DNA of 64,000 nt from Bacillus sp. NTK034 (GCF_017303275.1 NZ_JAFKOJ010000012.1:35731-99730); one strand, 5' to 3'; numbered from the stretch's first letter, positions 42,420 through 51,396 are shown. Made by a program: numbers and translations. Notes: a model not told the origin generated them from the sequence alone.

Positions 42420-43883
42420 CTATATACAATCCAATTCCACAATCACCCTAGTGCCTTCACCTATAAGACTTTCGATGGCCATCAAACCTTGATGCTCCTG
42501 AATAATCTTATTGCTGACTGTGAGCCCCAAACCGATTCCTTTATCTTTTGTCGTATAAAAAGGGGTCCCAAGATACTTCAGCATTTCACTATCAATACCT
42601 GCTCCTTCATCTGCAAAAGCAATCCTTACACGCCTGTTCTCTATTCTTTCGGCACTGATATATACATTTCCGCCATTCGGCATCGCTTCAATCGCATTTT
42701 TTAAAAAGTTCACAAACACTTGCTTCAGCTGGGGAGGTGAACATAAAAGCATGACATCATTCTCACGATGATTGAGATGAATTTGAACATTGTGAAGCAG
42801 TGCCTGCGGATGAAGTACGTTAATCGTACTTTCAAGAATGGACATTAAGCTCCCTTTCTCAAACTCGATTGCCTGGGGTTTTGCCAGGGACATGAACTCA
42901 TTGACAATGATATCAATTCGATCAAGCTCTTCCATGATAATGGATAAATAATCATCCTGTTTTTCCTGAATAACGCTGGATTGGAGCAGTTTTGAAAAAC
43001 CTTTTAATGAAGTCAGCGGGTTCCTGATCTCATGTGCAACCCCTGCTGCGAGCTGTCCGATAATGGACAGGCGGTCCAAGTTACGCAAAGCCGCATCATT
43101 ATTAACTCTGTCTGTTATGTTTCTGCCTACTGCCACAAATAATTCAATCTCGCCTCTATCGTTTATTATAGGAGAAATGCTTGTCTCTACGAAAACGATT
43201 TCGCCATTAATCGTATCCATCTTCGTTTCAAGGATCTGAGGCTCTCCTGTTTCCAGCAGCTTTTGACATACCATGTTAAACTTTTCTCTCTCCTCCTCGG
43301 AATAGATGACAATGCCGCAGGTCTTCCCAACAAGCTGCACCGGCGAATATCCCAAAGCTTTCTCATGAGATGGGGATGCATAAATCACCGTTTGGTCCTT
43401 TGTGAAGACTTTGATCATATCTGTCGTATTCTCCGTTATCAAATCGTACAGTTCCCTGGTTTTTCTTAATTCCCTCTCCATGCTTTTAAACTCTGTCATA
43501 TCCCGGAATATAGCCAGTACGGCTATAATTTTACCCTTTGAATTTCTGAAAGGAGAATACGAAACCGATATATCCAGAACCGAACCATCCTGATGATAGC
43601 GCTGTGTGATCACATTGCTGTAAACTTTCCCCAGTTTGACCAGTTTTATAATATCCTTCACTTCTTCCGGGTTCTGAAAATCGGTAAACTTCCTGCCAAT
43701 AACTTGCTCTTCGGTATAGCCAAAAATCACCGTATACATATGATTTACCCTTATAAAACGGTTCTTCATATCAATGATGGCAACCCCATCTGCCGTGCAA
43801 TTCAGGAACAAATCGAGCAATTCATCAGGATTGGAATAAATCGATTCACCGTCATTTCCAAGTATCGGGAAATCATTAACCAA
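42420..43883 (-). CDS. Cytosolic PAS-PAS histidine kinase (KinA/KinE-like)
   Basis: 487 residues, TTG start 7 nt after GGGGTGAG. No membrane helix. PAS 1 (LDLFLNCTADGVAIIDMKNRFIRVN, about 23-135) with a PAC segment, PAS 2 (about 145-262), HisKA with H in GQLAAGVAHEIRNPLTSLKGF, then HATPase (NFLKNAIEAMPNGGNV, DEGAGIDSE, GIGLGLTVS). The H-box is nearly identical to that of the kinase at 35233, so both probably signal to the same Spo0F-like partner. No regulator gene is adjacent. Confidence 0.88.
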   Translation of the reverse strand: MVNDFPILGNDGESIYSNPDELLDLFLNCTADGVAIIDMKNRFIRVNHMYTVIFGYTEEQVIGRKFTDFQNPEEVKDIIKLVKLGKVYSNVITQRYHQDGSVLDISVSYSPFRNSKGKIIAVLAIFRDMTEFKSMERELRKTRELYDLITENTTDMIKVFTKDQTVIYASPSHEKALGYSPVQLVGKTCGIVIYSEEEREKFNMVCQKLLETGEPQILETKMDTINGEIVFVETSISPIINDRGEIELFVAVGRNITDRVNNDAALRNLDRLSIIGQLAAGVAHEIRNPLTSLKGFSKLLQSSVIQEKQDDYLSIIMEELDRIDIIVNEFMSLAKPQAIEFEKGSLMSILESTINVLHPQALLHNVQIHLNHRENDVMLLCSPPQLKQVFVNFLKNAIEAMPNGGNVYISAERIENRRVRIAFADEGAGIDSEMLKYLGTPFYTTKDKGIGLGLTVSNKIIQEHQGLMAIESLIGEGTRVIVELDCI

Positions 43884-43988
43884 TTAGCTCACCCCATTTT
43901 ATAACTCTATAAACTACATTTTACAGAATTATAAGAAAAAAAGCATGAGGATTCTTTAGAAGACCGAAAAAAGCAGCTTCCCTATAGG

Positions 43989-45368
43989 TCAGCAGCCCTC
44001 TCTCCATTCTAATCCCGCGACTGCTTCACAATGCATAGTCTGAGGGAACATATCCACCGGCTGCACTTCGATGGTCCTATATCCGCCGTCCTCCAAAATA
44101 CGCAGATCCCTTGCCAATGTTCCCGGATTGCAGGATACATAGACGACTTTCTTTGGCTTCATGCTTAAAATGGTTTTCAGCAGAGCTTCATCACAGCCTT
44201 TTCGCGGCGGGTCAACGACTAGCACATCTGCGGTGTTCCCCTTTTTATACCATTCAGGTATTACTTCTTCTGCTTTCCCGACTGCAAATGAAGCATTTGT
44301 CATACCGTTTAGGTCAGCGTTTCTCTTCGCATCCTCAATGGCTTCCGGCACGATTTCAACGCCGAATACTTCTTTTGCTTTCTGTGCCAGGAAAAGAGAA
44401 ATGGTGCCAATTCCGCAGTACGCATCGATAACCTTTTCTTCTCCGCCCAGATTCGCATATTCCAGGGCTTTATCATATAAAACTTTCGTTTGCTCCGGGT
44501 TCACCTGATAAAAGGAGCGGGCGGAAATAGCAAATTTGATATCTCCAATAAAATCATAGATCACCTCTTCGCCCCAAAGGACTCTTGTGACATCTCCCAT
44601 GATCACATTCGTCTTCCTGGAATTCACATTATGGACGATAGATTTAACACCTTCAATGCTTGATGCAATCTCTGCCACAATCTTTTGCTTATGCGGAAGC
44701 TCATTTGTCCTTGTGACAAGGACAATCATCACTTCGCCTGTCACAAGCCCATAGCGCGCCATCACGTGGCGAAGCTCGCCTTTATGCCTGCCTTCATCAT
44801 AAGCGCGGACACCATAGCGGCCGCAAATTTCCTTTACCTTTTGTACAACCTCATCATTTTTTTCCTGCTGGATGAGGCATTCCTTCATATCAATGATCTG
44901 GTGGGTGCGCTGCTGATAAAATCCGCCGATCAGTCCGCCTTCCTGCTCGCCAATCGGAACCTGCGCTTTATTTCTGTAGCGCCAAGGATCTTTCATGCCG
45001 AGAACCGGATGCACCTTGACTCCCTCAAGTCTCCCGATTCTTTCCAGAACATCTCTGACCTGTTTTTCCTTGGCGAGAAGCTGGCCTTCATAGCTCAGGT
45101 GCTGCAGCTGACATCCGCCGCACTCCTTATAAATCGGGCAGGGTGCTTCTACTCGATATGGGCTTCTTTCATATGTCTCGATCAGGCGCCCAAATCCATA
45201 TCCCTTATTCACCTTGATCACTTTTACCTTTGCTTTCTCACCGGGAAGACCATCCGGAACAAATAGAGGATAACCATCCACCTTTGCAACTCCTGCCCCT
45301 TCATGGGTCAAATCCTCAAATGTAACATCTATATAATCATTTTTTTGAACCGGTAATGTTCTGCTCAT
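43989..45368 (-). CDS. rlmCD: 23S rRNA (uracil-C5)-methyltransferase, RlmCD type
   Basis: 459 residues. Methylates C5 of uridines in 23S rRNA (U747 and U1939 for B. subtilis RlmCD/YefA). N-terminal TRAM domain ([36 protein letters not shown], 11-46). A 4Fe-4S Cys cluster lies in [16 protein letters not shown] and a later Cys. SAM site [16 protein letters not shown], then [13 protein letters not shown] and [14 protein letters not shown] with the catalytic Cys. It follows dgkB on the same strand, as in B. subtilis, separated here by a repeat array. Confidence 0.94.
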   Translation of the reverse strand: MSRTLPVQKNDYIDVTFEDLTHEGAGVAKVDGYPLFVPDGLPGEKAKVKVIKVNKGYGFGRLIETYERSPYRVEAPCPIYKECGGCQLQHLSYEGQLLAKEKQVRDVLERIGRLEGVKVHPVLGMKDPWRYRNKAQVPIGEQEGGLIGGFYQQRTHQIIDMKECLIQQEKNDEVVQKVKEICGRYGVRAYDEGRHKGELRHVMARYGLVTGEVMIVLVTRTNELPHKQKIVAEIASSIEGVKSIVHNVNSRKTNVIMGDVTRVLWGEEVIYDFIGDIKFAISARSFYQVNPEQTKVLYDKALEYANLGGEEKVIDAYCGIGTISLFLAQKAKEVFGVEIVPEAIEDAKRNADLNGMTNASFAVGKAEEVIPEWYKKGNTADVLVVDPPRKGCDEALLKTILSMKPKKVVYVSCNPGTLARDLRILEDGGYRTIEVQPVDMFPQTMHCEAVAGLEWREGC

Positions 45369-45492
45369 CTTTTTCTTCCTTTTCAGCTTAATTCCGTGAC
45401 CTTTTTTGACTAGACAGATTGTATCACAAAAAAGGGGTAAATACGAAATGGATATCTTTCAGATTCAGGACCTGCATACCTTACAGCATGTT

Positions 45493-45630
45493 TATTTGCA
45501 GAATCTAACCCTTTATTTGCATATTCCCCGGTCTATTTGCAAAGTTTCCCTATATATTTGCTCTTTCACTCTTCTATTTGCAGGAATACTTTTCTATTTG
45601 CAACGATCACAACTTCATGTGTTTTTGCAA
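45493..45630. repeat. 20-21 nt array with TATTTGC core, six units
   Basis: TATTTGC occurs at 45493, 45514, 45534, 45555, 45575 and 45595 (steps 21, 20, 21, 20, 20), with a degenerate TTTTTGC at 45622. Spacers are AT-rich and unrelated. It lies between the dgkB terminator and the rlmCD start; no open frame with a ribosome site. Confidence 0.88.
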
Positions 45631-45662
45631 AATAAAAGCCCGCCCTGTTATAGAGCGGACTT
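45630..45662 (-). terminator. Terminator after dgkB
   Basis: AAGTCCGC/GCGGGCTT stem with one G-U pair and a TTTTATTTT tail on the minus strand. Confidence 0.8.
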
Positions 45663-45666
45663 CCTA

Positions 45667-46602
45667 TTATTCGTGGGAACTTTCCCAATCGGTCGGGCGG
45701 TCTTCTTCACGAATCTGGTCAATCGGGACAAACACTTCCAAATGCCTGTACAGGTTTACGAATTCAGCAGGAAGCAGCCCGCCAAATTCACCGTCAAGAT
45801 TGAGCTGGACTTTCTCTTTGGATTGTACTTTAATGCGGTTTGCCTGCGTATAGATAACGTTCGGATCTTTTACATGCTCGCCCCGGACAGCCATTGTCGC
45901 GATCCGGATAAAATCAGCAAGATTAGTTTTCTTTAATATCAGCAGGGAAAACAGCCCGTCATTTATACAGGAATCCGGCGCCAGCTTTTCAAACCCGCCG
46001 ACTGAATTTGTCAGACCGACAAGAAAAAGCATAGCTTCACCTTCAAAGATTTTTCCGTCAAACTCGATGCTTACTTCGGTTGAACGGAAGGAAGGCAGCA
46101 TTTCAATTCCCTTAAGGTAATAGGCAAGCTGGCCAATCATGGTTTTAAGCTTGCTTGGCACCTCGTAAGTCAGCTCTGTCAGCCTTCCGCCCCCAGCAAT
46201 ATTAATAAAATATTTTTCATTTATACGGCCAATATCGACAGGAATGGTATCTCCTTTTACAATGATTTCAGCAGCCGCTTCCACATCTCTTGGGATATGG
46301 AGAGCACGTGCAAAATCATTGGTTGTGCCCGTTGGGATAATGCCGAGGCGCGGACGGTAATCCTGTTCAGCGAGTCCGTTTACAACCTCGTTAATCGTAC
46401 CGTCGCCGCCTGCAGCAATGACTAAGTCGAAGCGCCGCTCAACAGCTGCCCTTGCAGCTTTAATCGCATCCCCTTCACCTGTGGTGGCATGGCATGAGGT
46501 TTCATATCCTGCGCTCTCCAGCTTTTGCAAAACCTCTGCTAAATGTCTTTTAAAAATTTCCCGGCCTGAAGTCGGATTATAAATAATTCTTGCTCTTTTC
46601 AT
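45667..46602 (-). CDS. dgkB: Diacylglycerol kinase DgkB
   Basis: 311 residues. Soluble lipid kinase that phosphorylates diacylglycerol to phosphatidic acid, recycling DAG from lipoteichoic acid synthesis. Marks: RIIYNPTSGRE at 5-15, VIAAGGDGTINEVVNGLAEQ (catalytic GGDGT, about 60-80), IIPTGTTNDFARAL and VDIGRINEKYFINIAGGGRLTELTY. The C-terminal beta domain contains QLNLDGEFGG with the catalytic Asp-Gly-Glu. In B. subtilis it sits beside rlmCD and near gatCAB, as here. Confidence 0.94.
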   Translation of the reverse strand: MKRARIIYNPTSGREIFKRHLAEVLQKLESAGYETSCHATTGEGDAIKAARAAVERRFDLVIAAGGDGTINEVVNGLAEQDYRPRLGIIPTGTTNDFARALHIPRDVEAAAEIIVKGDTIPVDIGRINEKYFINIAGGGRLTELTYEVPSKLKTMIGQLAYYLKGIEMLPSFRSTEVSIEFDGKIFEGEAMLFLVGLTNSVGGFEKLAPDSCINDGLFSLLILKKTNLADFIRIATMAVRGEHVKDPNVIYTQANRIKVQSKEKVQLNLDGEFGGLLPAEFVNLYRHLEVFVPIDQIREEDRPTDWESSHE

Positions 46603-46859
46603 AGCCCATCATCCTATTATTGAAATATCTAAACTTAATCCGTATATATCATTCCATCTTTTTACATCATAGCGAATAGTCCACGGCTTAGCAATTATTC
46701 ACTTCCATCCGTTTCTATTCTATTCACTTCCCGCTATTTTCACAAGTGGTCAGATGCACAAATGAATTATACCCTCATTAGGCAAAAAAGTATCGTAATT
46801 AAGTGATATTTCTTTGATAGGTAATCTAACATCAGCATTAAGCAGGATGCAGTTGAGCA

Positions 46860-47477
46860 TTATTCCTGTTTCAGGTCCTGGAACACAAGGCTCTTAACAT
46901 AGTTAATAATGGTTTTATATGGATATTCTTCATTAATTACCCCATGAAGCATTGCCCCGTCCATAAAAGTCCAGAATAACCCCGCTACATGGTTTGGATC
47001 TGCATCCGGCCGGAATTCCCCGGCAGTCTGTCCTTCTTCCATAATATCTGTTATCAATTTTAAAAAGAACTTCTTTCCCCGCTCGTTCAGAATTCGATTC
47101 AAGTTCTCATCTCTGGAGGAATGCAGCGTAAATTCCAGCTGTACAGTAATTCTATCTTTTCGTTCCTGGCTGAATGGGCTCATATCCCTATACAAATCAA
47201 AAAGATATTCCAGTTTCTTTTCCGCCGAAGAGAACATGGATATTCTCTCTGCAAGTCTTGCATTAGCTGATTCTGTCTGCTCATTCAAAAGCTCCAGATA
47301 GATTTCTTCCTTGCTTTTAAAATAATTATAGATGGCGCCCTTGCTGATTCCTGAATTAGCGACAATGTCATCAATGGTCGCTGCCTGAAATCCCTTTTTG
47401 GCAAAACAGGCCAGTGCGCCCGCCAGGATCTCTTTCTTTTTCTTCCGTTTATATTCCTCTGATACGATAGGCGACAA
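46860..47477 (-). CDS. TetR/AcrR family transcriptional regulator
   Basis: 205 residues, TTG start 7 nt after GGAGGG. The N-terminal HTH is typical: KKEILAGALACFAKKGFQAATIDDIVANSGISKGAIYNYFKSKEEIYLEL (14-63, with the YNYFKSKEE recognition turn). The ligand domain (70-205) has no identifiable pocket residues. By position it corresponds to B. subtilis yerO, which lies next to the RND pump gene swrC between gatB and dgkB; no such pump is present here. Target unknown. Confidence 0.88.
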   Translation of the reverse strand: MSPIVSEEYKRKKKKEILAGALACFAKKGFQAATIDDIVANSGISKGAIYNYFKSKEEIYLELLNEQTESANARLAERISMFSSAEKKLEYLFDLYRDMSPFSQERKDRITVQLEFTLHSSRDENLNRILNERGKKFFLKLITDIMEEGQTAGEFRPDADPNHVAGLFWTFMDGAMLHGVINEEYPYKTIINYVKSLVFQDLKQE

Positions 47478-47543
47478 GTCTGTCCCTCCATTGTATTTGG
47501 TTTTTTCTCTGAGAAAATTCCAGTTATTCCTGCGTATTTAATG

Positions 47544-47801
47544 TCAGCAGCACTTTTGGCTGATGTCACTTCTTTTCAGTATTTCTTCTATATACAGGCT
47601 GGCATGTTCACTCGTGATTTCAGTATTTTCCTCCGCCAATCCCGCCATTACCAAGTCTTCTTTTACTTTTGCGAGAAATAAATCTCTGATAGCTGCTGAA
47701 CGGCACGGCTGCATTTGCGCTGCCAAGTCCCAGATCCATTGCTCAAGATGGATGCTCTTGCTCTTTTTTTGCATTTCCCGCGGAACCTGCCTTCTTCCCA
47801 T
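47544..47801 (-). CDS. Small helical protein, unknown function
   Basis: 85 residues from ATG behind GGGGAGTGAGAAAT; an in-frame ATG seven codons upstream lacks a site. The basic N-terminus (MGRRQVPREMQKKSK) is followed by amphipathic helices (HLEQWIWDLAAQMQPCRSAAIRDLFLAKVKEDLVMAG) and an acidic C-terminal part ending in SQKCC. No family recognised. It precedes the TetR gene by 66 bp on the same strand and may be cotranscribed. Confidence 0.6.
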   Translation of the reverse strand: MGRRQVPREMQKKSKSIHLEQWIWDLAAQMQPCRSAAIRDLFLAKVKEDLVMAGLAEENTEITSEHASLYIEEILKRSDISQKCC

Positions 47802-47897
47802 ATTTCTCACTCCCCAGGGCATATTCTTATCTTATAAAATAAACTGATTAGTCTTTTTATTGTAATTATTTTTAAATGAATTTTCAAACTTTTTGTA

Positions 47898-47929
47898 CTA
47901 AAAAAACTCCTAACTGTCCGTTAAGAGTT
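47898..47929 (-). terminator. Terminator after the anti-sigma-like gene
   Basis: 10-bp stem AACTCTTAAC/GTTAGGAGTT with one G-U pair, 5-nt loop, minus-strand T7. It overlaps the stop codon. Confidence 0.85.
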
Positions 47930-48287
47930 AATCCTGATCTATTTGGTTTTTATCCCGGTACATAGTTACTAATCCCCCAACCAGCATAAAGCAGGCAAAT
48001 GCAATGGGAAACCAGCGCTCAAACCAGGATTCTTTATTGGGAAGTTCTTTGTGTTCCTTGACAGCTTCTTCCGGAATTCCTCCTGAAATTTGAGCCATAA
48101 CAAGATTGGTAAACTCATCTTCTTCCGGCATTTCCGGGAAGGAATCCTCCTCCTCGTCCATTGCTTCGAGGTATACTTCCAGACATTGATCACATATATA
48201 GAGATGATCTTCATAGAGTTCACGCTCTGGTTCTGACAGCTCATTTTTCACATATTTCCGCCATTCTTCCCTTGAAAAGTGCTCCAT
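47928..48287 (-). CDS. Zinc-finger anti-sigma-like membrane protein
   Basis: 119 residues from ATG 7 nt after GGAAGGAGAT. The N-terminus has LYEDHLYICDQCLEVYLEAM: the H-x3-C-x2-C signature of ZAS-type anti-sigma factors. An acidic linker (EEEDSFPEMPEEDEF) follows, and one membrane helix near residue 92 (WFPIAFACFMLVGGLVTMY) would put the ZAS domain in the cytoplasm. No ECF sigma gene lies upstream or downstream, which is unusual because these pairs are normally adjacent. It resembles the anti-sigma half of pairs such as YlaC-YlaD. Confidence 0.75.
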   Translation of the reverse strand: MEHFSREEWRKYVKNELSEPERELYEDHLYICDQCLEVYLEAMDEEEDSFPEMPEEDEFTNLVMAQISGGIPEEAVKEHKELPNKESWFERWFPIAFACFMLVGGLVTMYRDKNQIDQD

Positions 48288-48688
48288 GAAAATCATCTCC
48301 TTCCAATGTTCCTGACAGCAGAGTGTTCTGGACATGAATATCCTGCTGGGTATTTTGCTGATCAAATATACCCTGGAATATATCAGCTTCCCTTATATCT
48401 ATTCGGATTACATTCTTTCTTTTTGAGTGCCGAAACAATCATAATCGAGAGAATCGAATAATTCAATACTTTTTTTTATAAAAAAATCTCCCCAAAAAGC
48501 TTTTATTTCCATATTTTTTCATCTCTTAATATTAAAATAATGATTAATTTCCCGCTTCGAACAAAACCATTATATGGTAAACTGTAAACGATGACTACGT
48601 AAAGAGGAGGGCAGTGAAAATATTTTTTAATAATGGACAACTCTAAACCATTATTGAATATATTGATGAAAAAGGATGGATACGAACG
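48288..48688. other. Divergent intergenic region, anti-sigma-like gene and plsY
   Basis: AT-rich. It holds an 8-bp inverted repeat AATAATGG/CCATTATT (48629-48636, 48648-48655) about 35 bp before plsY. It also holds an 8-codon frame from ATG 48666 whose TGA overlaps the plsY ATG. No ECF sigma gene or remnant was recognised. Confidence 0.45.
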
Positions 48689-49315
48689 ATGACATTTCTT
48701 ATTTACTTGGCAGCGTACCTGATAGGATCAATTCCTACAGCCTTATTGATCGGCAAATATGCCTTTGGGATCGACATCCGTGATCATGGCAGCAATAATC
48801 CTGGTGCGACTAATACACTAAGGGTACTTGGCAAAAAAGCAGCTATCGTAGTTCTGCTGGTGGATGTGGGCAAGGGAGCAGCTGCTGCAGCAATGCCTGT
48901 CATCCTGAACGCTGAGCCCGATCCGTTAATGGCCGGGATGGTTGCAGTAGCCGGCCACTGCTTCCCGATCTTTGCAGGATTCCGCGGAGGAAAAGCCATC
49001 GCAACCACAGCTGGAGTATTGCTTGCTGCAAATATTTGGATGTTTTTAATCGCCTACATTTCTTTTGTCGCAGTCATTTACGCAACGAAGTATGTATTTT
49101 TCGGCTCTTTATCGGTGGGGGCATCTTTACTGATCTATTCCTTATTTACCGAAGGCACTGAACATGAACTTATCTTTTCTATTTTCCTATTATTTTTGAT
49201 TTTCCTTCACCGTTCGAACATTAATAACTTCATTGATAAAAATGAGCCTAAAATCAATGATAAGCGCTTGAAGGATGACCGCATCCCTCCAAGAGATCAT
49301 AAAAAACGAGCATAA
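48689..49315 (+). CDS. plsY: Glycerol-3-phosphate acyltransferase PlsY
   Basis: 208 residues, multi-pass membrane enzyme transferring acyl from acyl-phosphate to glycerol-3-phosphate, the first step of phospholipid synthesis. Family loops present: YLIGSIPTALLIGK (9-22), DIRDHGSNNPGATNTLRVLGKK (30-51), GHCFPIFAGFRGGKAIATTAG (about 90-110) and LHRSNINNFIDKNEPKI near the C-terminus. The ribosome site is poor (AAAGGAT 12 nt away). An overlapping 8-codon frame ends in ATGA at the start codon, so translation may be coupled. Confidence 0.94.
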   Translation: MTFLIYLAAYLIGSIPTALLIGKYAFGIDIRDHGSNNPGATNTLRVLGKKAAIVVLLVDVGKGAAAAAMPVILNAEPDPLMAGMVAVAGHCFPIFAGFRGGKAIATTAGVLLAANIWMFLIAYISFVAVIYATKYVFFGSLSVGASLLIYSLFTEGTEHELIFSIFLLFLIFLHRSNINNFIDKNEPKINDKRLKDDRIPPRDHKKRA

Positions 49316-49319
49316 TTGA

Positions 49320-49347
49320 AGCCCGAATGCTGAATCCGGGCTTTTTT
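49320..49347 (+). terminator. Terminator after plsY
   Basis: AGCCCG/CGGGCT stem, 11-nt loop, T6. Confidence 0.85.
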
Positions 49348-49418
49348 ATTATTTTTCACATGAAACCCGCTCATTAAGCAAATCCTTTGAATAAAAGTGC
49401 AGTCAAAGGAGCTTGCAT

Positions 49419-50078
49419 ATGTTCTTGATCTTAAAAATATTAAGTCTTTACTTAATCACAATCATGATTATGAGACTGATGGGCAAATCGACAATTATCC
49501 AGATGACTCCTTATGACCTTGTCGCCATCATTATTGTTGGCACAGTTGCCTCTGAGCCTCTCATTAGCACTGAATTCTGGCCGACATTAGCAGCATTGGC
49601 CATTCTTGTAGGCCTTCATATTCTCTTCTCTTATTTGACTTTAAACCAAATTGGCAACCGATTTTTTCTTGGGGAACCGACGATGCTGATTAAAAATGGG
49701 GAAATTTTAGAAGATAATCTGGAAAAATCTCACTTATCCATGACTCAGCTGCTGTCTATCTTAAGAAGCAAAGGCTATCCCAAAATTGCAGATGTGGATT
49801 ACGCCATTCTTGAGCCTATCGGTGAAGTGAGCATCATACCTAAAGTGGCCAATACGCCCGTAACAGTCGAACATTTAAACATCTCCATACAGGATGAGGG
49901 TCTTCCTATTGCGGTTATTGTGGATGGCAGGATTCAGGCGCGTAATCTCGAGCTGCTGGGACAGACTAAAGATTGGCTTTTAGAGCAGCTGCGGCAAAAC
50001 AATTTAAATGAGAAGGAGATAATGTACGCTTATGTAAATGAAAAGTCGAAAAAATTGAATATAAACAGACGCAGATAA
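49419..50078 (+). CDS. DUF421 family membrane protein, copy 2
   Basis: 219 residues from ATG behind AAAGGAGCTTGCAT. Three N-terminal helices with RLMGKSTIIQMTPYDLVAIIIVGTVASEPLIST, then the cytoplasmic DUF421 part: TMLIKNGEILEDNLEKSHLSMTQLLSILRSKGYPKIADVDYAILEPIGEVS-like, and LPIAVIVDGRIQARNLELLGQTKDWLLEQL. Lys/Asn-rich tail. Divergent from the copy at 30587. It stands just upstream of the V4R-STAS gene, but that gene has its own promoter. Confidence 0.9.
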   Translation: MFLILKILSLYLITIMIMRLMGKSTIIQMTPYDLVAIIIVGTVASEPLISTEFWPTLAALAILVGLHILFSYLTLNQIGNRFFLGEPTMLIKNGEILEDNLEKSHLSMTQLLSILRSKGYPKIADVDYAILEPIGEVSIIPKVANTPVTVEHLNISIQDEGLPIAVIVDGRIQARNLELLGQTKDWLLEQLRQNNLNEKEIMYAYVNEKSKKLNINRRR

Positions 50079-50091
50079 TTTTCTGGAATAG

Positions 50092-50116
50092 GTTTATGGT
50101 TTGAAGTTGAGGGTAT
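50092..50116 (+). promoter_or_regulatory. Sigma-B-like promoter of the V4R-STAS gene
   Basis: GTTTAT (50092-50097), 13-bp spacer, GGGTAT (50111-50116): five of six and six of six matches to the sigma-B consensus, about 65 bp before the ATG. Confidence 0.7.
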
Positions 50117-50186
50117 ATAACATTGGTTACATACGAGACAAATAAAGATAACTTAACTAGACATATCAATATCAGGGGGTAATGGT

Positions 50187-51212
50187 ATGACAGAAGAAAG
50201 CCTGGTGCTTGAAACAAAAATTGATGGGTTTGATTTTAATTGGGACCTGGAAAAAGGTCTGTTTAATTTTGAAGGTGATGATGCGGTCCTATTTTGGATA
50301 AAATCCGCCATGAGAAGCTTCTTCGATACAATTGAAGAGATTTCAGGAAAAGAAACTTCCAGCCTTGTACTTGAGACCACCGGCTTCAGGCAGGGAATGG
50401 TGGTAGGAAAGTTCTTCAAAGATTTAAATCTTCCCATAGATGAAGTGGCTAATATCATACCCAGAATATATGCTTCTGCCGGCTGGGGAAAATTCATCAT
50501 CACTGATTTAGATCCCGCTGCGAAAACCGCCAGGGTCAGAGCAATTGACAGCTGGGAATACAAGATTAACAAAGAACAAGAAAAAAATGAGTCTGGAACA
50601 TTTCTGCCGGGACACTTTGCAGGAATATTTTCTGCTTTGTTCGGAACCAGCCTCTGGTATAAAAAATCGGCTGATCAATTGGCAGGGCATGATTACACCG
50701 AGCTTGATTATTTCCCCTCAACCGTTACTGTTGAGGAAAATATACACGCTTTGGCGAGGCGCGAAGAATCAAAAAAAATCACCGAGCTTGAAAAATTAGT
50801 GGAAGAACGGACGATTGAATTAAAGCAGCTTGTTAAAGAAATCTCTTCACCGGTTATCCCTGTCCTGGATGGAATCGTTGTTGTCCCTCTATTGGGAAGA
50901 TACGATGAATTCCGCTCTGAAGAACTCGTGGATAAAACTCTCCACAGCCTGCCGAAGCACCAGGCAGATTGCCTAATCCTGGACTTAACCGGGCTGAATC
51001 AATCCATCAGTGCCTATACTGTGGAATTTTTAAGCAAATTGGCAGCAGCAGCTAACCTGATTGGCACCGAAACCATTTTGGTTGGCATTTCACCAGAACT
51101 TGGCACAAAGATTACAGAAACTAATTTCAATCTTTCTAAATTTAACTGCTTCACGAACCTGCAGCACGGCATTTATTATGCTTTGTCCAAAAAAGGCAGG
51201 AAAATCTTTTAA
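50187..51212 (+). CDS. V4R-STAS protein (RsbR-like C-terminus)
   Basis: 341 residues, ATG after CAGGGGGTAATGGT. Residues about 55-185 resemble a V4R ligand domain (TTGFRQGMVVGKFF, SAGWGKFIITDLDPAAKTARVRAIDSWEY, LPGHFAGIFSALFG). A helical linker (LEKLVEERTIELKQLVKEIS) leads to a STAS domain of RsbR type: SSPVIPVLDGIVVVPLLGRYDEFRSE and LILDLTGLNQSISAYTVEFL. The Ser before PVIPV and the Thr of DLTG correspond to phosphorylated positions of RsbR. Predicted stress-sensor or stressosome-like scaffold; no RsbS or RsbT gene is adjacent. Confidence 0.82.
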   Translation: MTEESLVLETKIDGFDFNWDLEKGLFNFEGDDAVLFWIKSAMRSFFDTIEEISGKETSSLVLETTGFRQGMVVGKFFKDLNLPIDEVANIIPRIYASAGWGKFIITDLDPAAKTARVRAIDSWEYKINKEQEKNESGTFLPGHFAGIFSALFGTSLWYKKSADQLAGHDYTELDYFPSTVTVEENIHALARREESKKITELEKLVEERTIELKQLVKEISSPVIPVLDGIVVVPLLGRYDEFRSEELVDKTLHSLPKHQADCLILDLTGLNQSISAYTVEFLSKLAAAANLIGTETILVGISPELGTKITETNFNLSKFNCFTNLQHGIYYALSKKGRKIF

Positions 51213-51222
51213 TAACGGAAAT

Positions 51223-51260
51223 AGCTGACTTCGCATTGGGCGGGAAGTCAGCTTTTTTTA
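51223..51260 (+). terminator. Terminator after V4R-STAS gene
   Basis: 10-bp stem AGCTGACTTC/GAAGTCAGCT, 11-nt loop, T7. Confidence 0.9.
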
Positions 51261-51314
51261 GTTAAATGTGAAAAAAACGGACTGTAGCAGATTTATATGG
51301 GAATAAACAGGATA

Positions 51315-51396
51315 TATGTGCAGATAAAAATTTTTATGTGCGCTTGGTTTTGTTTTATGTGCATATAATTTTATTTATGTGCGTACAGGCTATTTT
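51315..51396. repeat. 20-21 nt array with TATGTGC core, four units
   Basis: TATGTGC at 51315, 51335, 51356 and 51376 (steps 20, 21, 20), with a weaker TATGGGA at 51296. Spacers are AT-rich. It lies between the V4R-STAS terminator and the stop of the convergent phosphoesterase gene. Confidence 0.82.
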
